Source of the DNA: Palsa-506 sp963836355
Lineage (GTDB): Bacteria; Actinomycetota; Actinomycetes; Streptosporangiales; Streptosporangiaceae
Assembly: GCA_963836355.1 (NCBI GenBank)
Contig: CAWIJO010000002.1
Location: 310,001-374,000, forward strand
Length of the DNA stretch: 64,000 nucleotides
Direction of reading: 5' to 3'
Shown here one piece after another: positions 58,240 through 64,000 of this stretch (within the stretch, counting starts at the first letter, position 1; each line of letters starts with the position of its first letter). The notes beneath the pieces were generated by a model. The model was not told where the DNA came from. It was given only the letters and a program-made list of their open reading frames with translations, and did no database searches. Both the position numbers and the translations under genes were made by a program.

Positions 58240-60465
58240 ATGAATTTCGTGGCCCCCGATCAGGTCGAGACGCATTTCACCGCGGCGGTCAGCGGGCTGC
58301 GGCCCGGCGGGCCGCCGCTGCCGTCCGGCCTGATCAGGGCCGGCTCTGCGCTGCCCGCGGCCCGCTGCGCCGAGCTGTTCGACGCCCAGCTGGCCAGCCG
58401 TCACGCCGATGTGGCCGCCCGCTGGCTGCAGTCCAAGGGGGCCGGCTTCTACACCATCGGGTCATCCGGGCACGAGGGCAACGCGGGCGTGGCCGCGGCG
58501 CTGCGGCTGACCGATCCGGCCATGCTGCACTACCGTTCCGGCGCCTTCTACCTGGTCCGGGCCGGCCAGGCCAGCCCGCCGCGGGATGGTGTGCTGGACG
58601 TGCTGCTCGGACTCGTCGCGGCCGTAGCCGAGCCGATCGCCGGAGGCCGGCACAAGGTATTCGGCCGCCGCGAGCTGAACGTGATCCCGCAGACGTCGAC
58701 CATCGCCTCGCACCTGCCGCGTGCCGTCGGCCTGGCCTTCGCGCTGCCGCGCGCGGCCAAGCTCGGGCTGGCCGCGCCATGGCCGGAGGACGCGTTGGTG
58801 GTCTGCAGCTTCGGCGACGCCTCGGTCAATCACTCCACCGCGGCGGGCGCGATCAACACGGCCGCGTACTGCAGCTACCAGGGACTGCCGCTGCCGCTGC
58901 TGCTGGTCTGCGAGGACAACGGCCTGGGCATCAGCGTCCGTACCCCGGCGGGCTGGATCGGGGCCGCGCAGTCGGGCCGGGCAGGGCTGCGTTATTTCCA
59001 TGCCGACGGCGCTGACCTGGCCGCGGTCTACGACGCCGCGGTCAGCGCGGCGGACTGGGTGCGGGATCGCCGGGCGCCGGCCTTCCTGCATATCTCGACG
59101 GTGCGGTTCGGCGGGCACGCCGGATCCGACGTGGAGTCCGGCTACCGGGCGCCCGCCGAGATAGCCGCCGACCTGCGCCAGGATCCGCTGCTCGGCACGG
59201 CCCGGCTGCTGGTAGCCAGCGGCACGGCGACCCCGGCGGACGTCCTGGCCAGGTACGAGGCGTCCAGGGAGCGGGTACTCGCGCTGGCCGCTGAGGTGAC
59301 GGGCGCGCCGCGGCTCGGCTCGGCCGCGCAGGTCATGGCGCCGCTGGCGGCACGCCGGCCGGACGTCGTCGCGACTGAAGCCGCGCGCGCGGCGACGCCA
59401 TCTGCCCGCGGCCGCGCGCTCGGCAGGCGGCCGGAGGATGAGGGGCCGCTGACGCTCGCTCAGGCGATCAACCGCACGCTGGCCGACGCGCTGGCGGCCA
59501 GGCCGGAGACGATCGTGTTCGGCGAGGACGTGGCCCGCAAGGGTGGCGTCTACGGCGTGACCAGGGGTCTGCTCGGCCGGTTCGGCGCGGGCCGGGTGTT
59601 CGACACGGTGCTGGACGAGCAGTCCGTCCTTGGCCTGGCGCTCGGCGCCGGGCTGGCGGGCCTGCTGCCGGTGCCGGAGATCCAGTACCTGGCCTACCTG
59701 CACAACGCCGCCGACCAGATCCGCGGCGAGGCCGCTACCCTGTCGTTTTTCTCCCGCGGGCAGTACCGCAACCCGATGGTGCTGCGGATCGCCGGGCTGG
59801 GCTACCAGCGCGGCTTCGGCGGGCATTTTCACAACGACAACGCCATCGCCGCGCTGCGCGATATCCCGGGCCTGATCATCGCCCTGCCGGCCAGGCCTGA
59901 CGACGCCGCCGCGATGCTGCGCGCCTGCCTGGCGTCGGCCCAGTCCGACGGCAGCGTCTGCGTCTTCATCGAGCCGATTGCCCTCTATCACCAGCGGGAT
60001 TTGCACGAGCCGGGCGACGATGGCTGGCTGGCGCCGTACGACCCGCCGTGGCGGTGGGCCGACGCGCATGTCCCGCCGGGCCGGGCCCGGGTGTACGGGG
60101 CCGGTGACGACCTGACGATCGTCACGTTCGGGAACGGGCTGCGGATGAGCCTGCGGGTGTCGGCCAGGCTGGCCGCCGACGGCATCGCCTGCCGGGTAGT
60201 TGACCTGCGCTGGCTCGCGCCGCTGCCGGCCCAGGACATGCTGCGCGAGGCCTCGGTGACCGGCCGCGTGCTGATCGCCGACGAGACCCGGCGCACCGGC
60301 GGCGTATCGGAGGGGATCATCACCGCGCTGGTGGACGGCGGGTACGCCGGGCAGCTGGCCCGGGTAGCGAGCGAGGACAGCTTCATCCCGCTCGGCGACG
60401 CCGCCAATCTCGTGCTGCTCTCCGAGCAGTCCATCGAGGCCGCCGCCCGCGCCCTGCTCCGCTGA
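58240..60465 (+). CDS. 2-oxoacid dehydrogenase E1, fused alpha and beta subunits
   Basis: About 741 aa. Residues about 30-380 are the alpha (thiamine diphosphate) part: YTIGSSGHEGNAGVAAAL, YRSGAFYLVRAG, SFGDASVNHSTAAGAINTAA and CEDNGLGISV. Residues about 430-741 are the beta part: ALAARPETIVFGEDVARKGG, DTVLDEQSVLGLALGAGLAG, GHFHNDNAIAALRDIPG, DLRWLAPLPAQDML and ADETRRTGGVSEGI. It decarboxylates a 2-oxo acid, most like branched-chain type. No E2 or E3 gene is nearby in the window, so it must use partners elsewhere. The ATG at 58240 has a GGGAATG box about 11 bases upstream; an open extension to 58138 lacks homology. Confidence 0.85.
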   Translation: MNFVAPDQVETHFTAAVSGLRPGGPPLPSGLIRAGSALPAARCAELFDAQLASRHADVAARWLQSKGAGFYTIGSSGHEGNAGVAAALRLTDPAMLHYRSGAFYLVRAGQASPPRDGVLDVLLGLVAAVAEPIAGGRHKVFGRRELNVIPQTSTIASHLPRAVGLAFALPRAAKLGLAAPWPEDALVVCSFGDASVNHSTAAGAINTAAYCSYQGLPLPLLLVCEDNGLGISVRTPAGWIGAAQSGRAGLRYFHADGADLAAVYDAAVSAADWVRDRRAPAFLHISTVRFGGHAGSDVESGYRAPAEIAADLRQDPLLGTARLLVASGTATPADVLARYEASRERVLALAAEVTGAPRLGSAAQVMAPLAARRPDVVATEAARAATPSARGRALGRRPEDEGPLTLAQAINRTLADALAARPETIVFGEDVARKGGVYGVTRGLLGRFGAGRVFDTVLDEQSVLGLALGAGLAGLLPVPEIQYLAYLHNAADQIRGEAATLSFFSRGQYRNPMVLRIAGLGYQRGFGGHFHNDNAIAALRDIPGLIIALPARPDDAAAMLRACLASAQSDGSVCVFIEPIALYHQRDLHEPGDDGWLAPYDPPWRWADAHVPPGRARVYGAGDDLTIVTFGNGLRMSLRVSARLAADGIACRVVDLRWLAPLPAQDMLREASVTGRVLIADETRRTGGVSEGIITALVDGGYAGQLARVASEDSFIPLGDAANLVLLSEQSIEAAARALLR

Positions 60466-60475
60466 CCTTGCCGCG

Positions 60476-61357
60476 CTAGCTCAGCGCAGGCCGGCTGGCT
60501 GCCAGCAGGTGGCTGAGCAGCAGCACGGTCACCTCGCCCGGCTGCGAGACGTTGGCCAGGTGGGACGCGCCGCCGATCACCCGCAGCCGGGCTCCGGGGA
60601 TCCCGGAAGCGATCACGGCACCGTGCCATGGCGGCGTGGCCGGGTCCTGCTGGCCGGCGATGACCAGCGCGGGCGCGGTGACCGAGCCGAGCGACGCCCG
60701 CTGGTCCATCGCGGCGATCGCCTCGCAGCAGCCTGCATAACCCGCCGGGTCGACGCCCCGCAGCGCGTCCACGACCAGCGAGACGGCCGCCGGGTCACGC
60801 CGCCGGAACGCCGGGGTGAACCACCGCCCGGCGGCGGCGTCGGCGACCGGCCCCATGCCGCGGGCCCGCACTAGCGCCGCCCGCTCGGCCCACATCGCGG
60901 CCGGCGGCAGGTACGCCGAGGTACAGCACAGCCCGAGCGCGGCAATCCGCTCCGGGGCGTGCGCGGCCAGCCACATCCCGACCATGCCGCCCAGCGAGAT
61001 CCCGCAGTACAGCGCCCGGTCCACCCGGTGGGCGTTGAGCAGCGCCAGCACCCCGCCGGCCAGGTCGCCGATCGAGTAGGGCCCGGCCGGGGCGGCCGAG
61101 CCGCCATGTCCCGGGTAATCGAACCGGAGCAGCCGGAAATGCGCCCGCAGCGCCGCGGCCTGCGGTTCCCACACGGCCCGGGTAGTGCCGATCGAGTTGC
61201 CGAGCACGAGCACCGGGGCGCCGGGCGGCCCTTCCAGCGAGGACTCAAGCCGCAGCGGCCCGGCACGCTCTGGCGTGACCGGCTGCGGCCCGGCAGATAC
61301 CGGCTCAGGCAGCGCAGGCTCAGGCAGCGCAGGCTCAGGCAGCGCAGGCTCAGACAT
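60476..61357 (-). CDS. pcaD: 3-oxoadipate enol-lactonase
   Basis: 293 aa from the ATG at 61355-61357, overlapping pcaG by 8 bases. Alpha/beta hydrolase: LVLGNSIGTTRAVWEPQ, FDYPGHGGSAAPAG, the nucleophile elbow CGISLGGMVGMWLA, Asp in AGQQDPATPP and His in GGASHLANV. It opens 3-oxoadipate enol-lactone to 3-oxoadipate. The first 20 residues are a repeated EPALP unit that is absent in normal family members. Last gene of the pca operon in this window. Confidence 0.92.
   Translation of the reverse strand: MSEPALPEPALPEPALPEPVSAGPQPVTPERAGPLRLESSLEGPPGAPVLVLGNSIGTTRAVWEPQAAALRAHFRLLRFDYPGHGGSAAPAGPYSIGDLAGGVLALLNAHRVDRALYCGISLGGMVGMWLAAHAPERIAALGLCCTSAYLPPAAMWAERAALVRARGMGPVADAAAGRWFTPAFRRRDPAAVSLVVDALRGVDPAGYAGCCEAIAAMDQRASLGSVTAPALVIAGQQDPATPPWHGAVIASGIPGARLRVIGGASHLANVSQPGEVTVLLLSHLLAASRPALS
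61302..61346. repeat. Three tandem 15-bp repeats at the start of pcaD
   Basis: GGCTCAGGCAGCGCA occurs three times head to tail, and a partial fourth copy covers the pcaD start region. On the minus strand each unit codes LPEPA. An in-frame minisatellite that can lengthen or shorten the N-terminus without breaking the gene. Confidence 0.93.
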
Positions 61358-61958
61358 CAAAGAACACGGTCTCGCGGTCGCCCTGCAGCCGGATATCGAA
61401 CCGGAACTCCAGCATCCCGGCGGCCGGCGCCGCGGTGGCGATCAGGGTGGCCCGCCGGCCGGCGGCGATCGCCGCGAGCACCGGGTCGGCCGCGTTCGCG
61501 GCTTCGGAATCCGGGAAGTAAATCCTGGTCACTACCCGGTCGAGCAGCCCGCGGGCGAACACGGAGACGTCCAGGTGCGGCGCCTGCATGCCGCCGCAGG
61601 CCGCGGGCAGCGGGCCGGGCCGCAGCGTGCTGATCCGGTACCGGCCGGCTGAGTCAGTCGCGCACCGGCCGAACCCCCGGAAGCCGGGGTAGGCACGTGC
61701 GCCGCGCGGATCGTCGGGATGCGCGAAGCTCCCGTCCGGCGCCGCCTGCCACGTCTCGATCAGCGCATCGGGAACCGGCTCGGCCGCCCCGTCCAGCACC
61801 CGGCCGCCGATGCTGACCGCCCCAGGCACCCCGTCCGGCACCACGGACGGGCCGTCCGGCCAGGGCAGTCCGATGGCCAGGAACGGGCCGACGGTCTGCG
61901 ACGGCGTCAGCGCAAACTGCTGGTGCGGGGCCGGCTGCGGGGCAGCGTGCAGTCTCAC
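61350..61958 (-). CDS. pcaG: Protocatechuate 3,4-dioxygenase, alpha subunit
   Basis: 202 aa from a GTG at 61956-61958 that overlaps the pcaH stop (GTGA), with GGGAGGAGC ahead. TPSQTVGPFLAIGLPW is the standard start; then DALIETWQAAPDGSF, GFRGFGRCATDSAGRYRIST and HLDVSVFARGLLDRVVTRIYFPD. It pairs with the beta subunit to cleave protocatechuate to 3-carboxy-cis,cis-muconate. Confidence 0.94.
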   Translation of the reverse strand: MRLHAAPQPAPHQQFALTPSQTVGPFLAIGLPWPDGPSVVPDGVPGAVSIGGRVLDGAAEPVPDALIETWQAAPDGSFAHPDDPRGARAYPGFRGFGRCATDSAGRYRISTLRPGPLPAACGGMQAPHLDVSVFARGLLDRVVTRIYFPDSEAANAADPVLAAIAAGRRATLIATAAPAAGMLEFRFDIRLQGDRETVFFDV

Positions 61959-62701
61959 CGGCGCTCCTCCCCCGGCTCGAAGACGGTCGCCTGCCGGCCG
62001 CGCAGCACGATGTCCCACTGATAGCCGAGCGCCCATTCCGGCTCCGTCGTGGCCAGGTCGAACCGGGCGATCATGCGCTCGCGTGCCTTCGGGTCGGGCA
62101 CCGAGTTGAAGATCGGGTCCTGGCCGAACAGCGGATCGCCGGGAAAGTACATCTGGGTGATCAGCCGCTGGGTGAATGCCCGGCCGAACAGCGAGAAGTG
62201 CACGTGCTGCGGCCGCCAGGCGTTGTGGTGGTTCCGCCACGGGTACGCGCCCGGCTTGATCGTGACGAACCGGTACCGCCCGGCCGAGTCGGTCATGCAC
62301 CGGCCCGCCCCGTCGAAGTTGGGATCGAGCGGGGCAGCATGGTCATCGACCCCGTGCGCGTACCGGCCGGATGCGTTGGCCTGCCAGATCTCGATCAGCG
62401 TGTCCGGCACCGGCCGGCCACCGGAATCCAGCACCCGGCCGGCCAGGATGATCCGCTCGCCGAGCGGCTCGCCACGATGCCGCGTGGTCAGGTCGGCATC
62501 GGCGGCGGTCACCCGCTCCGCGCCGAGCAGCGGCCCGGTTATCTCGGTCAGCCCCTGCGGCAGCGGGACCAGCGGACGCTTCGGCGCGCGCAGCACCGAC
62601 GAACGGTAGGCCGGCGAGTCCAGCGGCGGGTGCACCCCGGCCGGCCGCTGGTAGGACGGCAGCGCCAAGCCGCCGGGCGCAGGCGGCAGGTCGGTGGTCA
62701 T
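61955..62701 (-). CDS. pcaH: Protocatechuate 3,4-dioxygenase, beta subunit
   Basis: 248 aa. The catalytic subunit: ferric-iron ligands are expected in KPGAYPWRNHHNAWR (Tyr) and QHVHFSLFG (two His), with another Tyr in the IEIWQANASGRYAHGVDDH segment. The typical CxTDSAGRYRFVTI core and QMYFPGDPLFGQDPIFNS are present. Start ATG at 62701 overlaps the pcaJ stop (ATGA). Confidence 0.94.
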   Translation of the reverse strand: MTTDLPPAPGGLALPSYQRPAGVHPPLDSPAYRSSVLRAPKRPLVPLPQGLTEITGPLLGAERVTAADADLTTRHRGEPLGERIILAGRVLDSGGRPVPDTLIEIWQANASGRYAHGVDDHAAPLDPNFDGAGRCMTDSAGRYRFVTIKPGAYPWRNHHNAWRPQHVHFSLFGRAFTQRLITQMYFPGDPLFGQDPIFNSVPDPKARERMIARFDLATTEPEWALGYQWDIVLRGRQATVFEPGEERR

Positions 62702-63477
62702 CGGCTCGCTCCCTCGGTGGCTGGCCTGGCCGCCCGGAGCACGCGCAGCGCGGCAAGCTCGGCGGCGGCAGGCGGCGGAAGCTCCCGCAGGCCCGCTGCG
62801 ACAGCCAGGTCCCAGCCGGTTCCTGCTTTTACTTCTTTAACGGATACTCCGGGGCAGACTGCGGTCAGGGCCAGCTCGAAGGTCTCCGGATCCGGCTCAA
62901 GTACGCCGAGATCCGTGATGATCTTCCTCGGACCGGCCCCGGTCAGCCCCAGCCGCTCCCGGCAGCCAGGGCCGTCGCCGAAGCCGACCGAGGTGACGAA
63001 ATCGACCTTCTCGACGAACGCGCGCAGGCTCTGCCGGACGACCACGATGACCTCCCGGCAGGAGGCGGCGATCTCCGGCGCGCCGCCCGCGCCGGGCAGC
63101 CGAACCTTGGGCTCGGCATAATCCTGGCCGATGACGGTGGTGTTGATGTTGCCGAACTTGTCGATCTGCGCCGCGCCGAGGAAGCCGACGTCGATCCGGC
63201 CCGGCTGCAGCCAGTAGTTGAAGATCTCGGGCACGCTGACCACGGTGTCGGCCGTCTCGGCCAGGATGCCGTCGCCGATCGACAGCGGCAGCGCGCCTGG
63301 CCTGGCGCCGATCGTGCCCGACTCGTAAATCAGCACCAGGTTCGGCGCGTGCGTCGCCTGCGCGAGATTCGCCGCCTCGCTGGGCAGACCGATGCCGACG
63401 AAGCAGGTCATCTTGTCGCGGAGCGCACGCGAGGCGGTGACCGCCATCATCTCGTCCGCGGTATAGCCGACGGTCAC
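62698..63477 (-). CDS. pcaJ: 3-oxoadipate CoA-transferase, beta subunit
   Basis: 259 aa from a GTG at 63475-63477 (GTGA overlap with pcaI). It resembles the glutaconate-CoA-transferase/CatJ type: MTCFVGIGLPSEAANLAQAT, LIYESGTIGARPG with the Glu that forms the CoA thioester, FLGAAQIDKFGNINTTVIG and KIITDLGVLEPDPE. It activates 3-oxoadipate with CoA from succinyl-CoA. The pca context supports this substrate over glutaconate or steroid-derived acids. Confidence 0.85.
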   Translation of the reverse strand: MTVGYTADEMMAVTASRALRDKMTCFVGIGLPSEAANLAQATHAPNLVLIYESGTIGARPGALPLSIGDGILAETADTVVSVPEIFNYWLQPGRIDVGFLGAAQIDKFGNINTTVIGQDYAEPKVRLPGAGGAPEIAASCREVIVVVRQSLRAFVEKVDFVTSVGFGDGPGCRERLGLTGAGPRKIITDLGVLEPDPETFELALTAVCPGVSVKEVKAGTGWDLAVAAGLRELPPPAAAELAALRVLRAARPATEGASR

Positions 63478-64000
63478 GGCGCTACTCCCCCGGTCAGCGC
63501 GCCATCCCGGGCTGCCCGGCCAGCCGGGCCGGCCCCGGGCGCATGCTGGCAGCCGCCGTACACATGCTCGTCCAGCCAGCGGCCGAACATGTCCCGGTCC
63601 TTGCTGATTGCATCCCAGGCGATGTAGAAGTCGTTGTCCCGGGACGAGTAGCCAAGCGCGTACGAGGGGTGCGCGCCGCCTGGCGCCAGTGCCACGTACC
63701 CGACCGTCCAGGACGGCAGCACGACCGCGCCAGGCCGCGGGTCAAGCTCCTCGACGATCTCCTCGACGGTGACCACCGACTGCCGGGCCGCGAGCACCGC
63801 CTCCTTCTGGACGCCGGTGATCCCCCAGTACTGGACGTTCCCGGCCTGGTCGGCGCGCTGGGCGTGGATGACGGTCACGTCCGGCCGCAGCGCGGCCACC
63901 GCGGTCAGCGTCTCGCCAGTGAACGGGCAGCTGATCTCGGCGATGTTCGGCGCATGCCGGGCCAGGCTGGTGCCGCTGTACCCGCGCAGTACGGCGAATG
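63474..64000 (-). CDS. pcaI: 3-oxoadipate CoA-transferase, alpha subunit (5' end outside the window)
   Basis: The last 175 codons. FAVLRGYSGTSLARHAPNIA, ISCPFTGETLTAVAALRPDV, HAQRADQAGNVQYWG and VEEIVEELDPRPGAVVLPSWTV match the GctA/CatI-type alpha subunit. The gene runs off the right edge, so the start and any gene before it are not visible. Confidence 0.85.
   Translation of the reverse strand, partial: FAVLRGYSGTSLARHAPNIAEISCPFTGETLTAVAALRPDVTVIHAQRADQAGNVQYWGITGVQKEAVLAARQSVVTVEEIVEELDPRPGAVVLPSWTVGYVALAPGGAHPSYALGYSSRDNDFYIAWDAISKDRDMFGRWLDEHVYGGCQHAPGAGPAGRAARDGALTGGVAP

Noticed and set aside
58462..60069. Minus-strand open frame of 535 codons opposite the E1 gene
   Set aside because: Shadow of the fused E1 gene, which has all thiamine-enzyme motifs on the plus strand.

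Overview
The window is high-GC actinobacterial DNA. Support comes from the codon usage, GTG/TTG starts, F420/LLM-type oxidoreductases, a mycothiol-type DinB/maleylpyruvate-isomerase-fold protein, a DUF574-type SAM methyltransferase, a GlnA2-type glutamine synthetase and an actinobacterial ctaCDEF oxidase with a subunit IV. The gene content resembles Streptosporangiales-like soil actinomycetes, but genus or species cannot be fixed from the sequence alone. No rRNA, tRNA, CRISPR array or intact mobile element was found.

Layout. 1-4.7 kb: the start of glnA2, a frameshifted glutamine-dependent NAD+ synthetase, a TetR/DinB-fold pair and an MBL-fold hydrolase. 5-9 kb: two tandem secreted paralogues of about 630 aa with matching upstream inverted repeats and matching downstream hairpins. 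9-18 kb: a threonine-dehydratase-like gene, TetR and MFS exporter operon with a clear operator, then panB, an NPdG-like F420 reductase, two double-domain YbjQ-like proteins and map.

19-35 kb holds what looks like one catabolic regulon. It contains a DapA-family lyase, a frameshifted SDR, an OppF-type ATPase, a GntR/FCD regulator, two tandem DUF4438 proteins, three Gfo/Idh/MocA dehydrogenases, a D-2-hydroxyacid dehydrogenase and a complete Opp/Dpp-type importer. Three promoter regions inside it carry the same 13-bp element GTCGACARTCRAC, two of them directly downstream of good -35/-10 boxes. This is the best candidate for an undescribed system: import and oxidation of an unknown substrate under one GntR-type repressor. 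A truncated UvrA-like gene lies inside the cluster.

35-36.2 kb is a gene graveyard with an Ig-domain remnant, a frameshifted MMPL transporter, and a coiled-coil membrane protein gene with a nonsense codon and a (GAT)13 microsatellite. 36.3-43.4 kb carries a histidine phosphatase, a sirtuin, an LLM oxidoreductase, a PHP phosphatase, an MpaB-like protein, CutA, a lipid kinase, an internally deleted DUF574 methyltransferase and an integrase scrap. 43.7-57 kb is a copper/respiration block: a two-component pair (regulator frameshifted), a CopC-CopD fusion, aa3 oxidase subunits ctaF-ctaE-ctaD-ctaC, a lipoprotein made of three nearly identical cupredoxin domains, ctaG, ctaB, a b-type cytochrome and an Ig-like lipoprotein. 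Subunit II itself ends in an extra cupredoxin domain, suggesting a blue-copper route of electrons to this oxidase. 57-64 kb: an esterase, a fused alpha-beta 2-oxoacid dehydrogenase E1, and a tightly coupled pca operon (pcaI-J-H-G-D) of the beta-ketoadipate pathway running off the right edge.

Several genes are broken by 1-2 base frameshifts (nadE, SDR, MMPL, response regulator, cytochrome b). Some may be assembly errors and should be checked against reads before being treated as pseudogenes.
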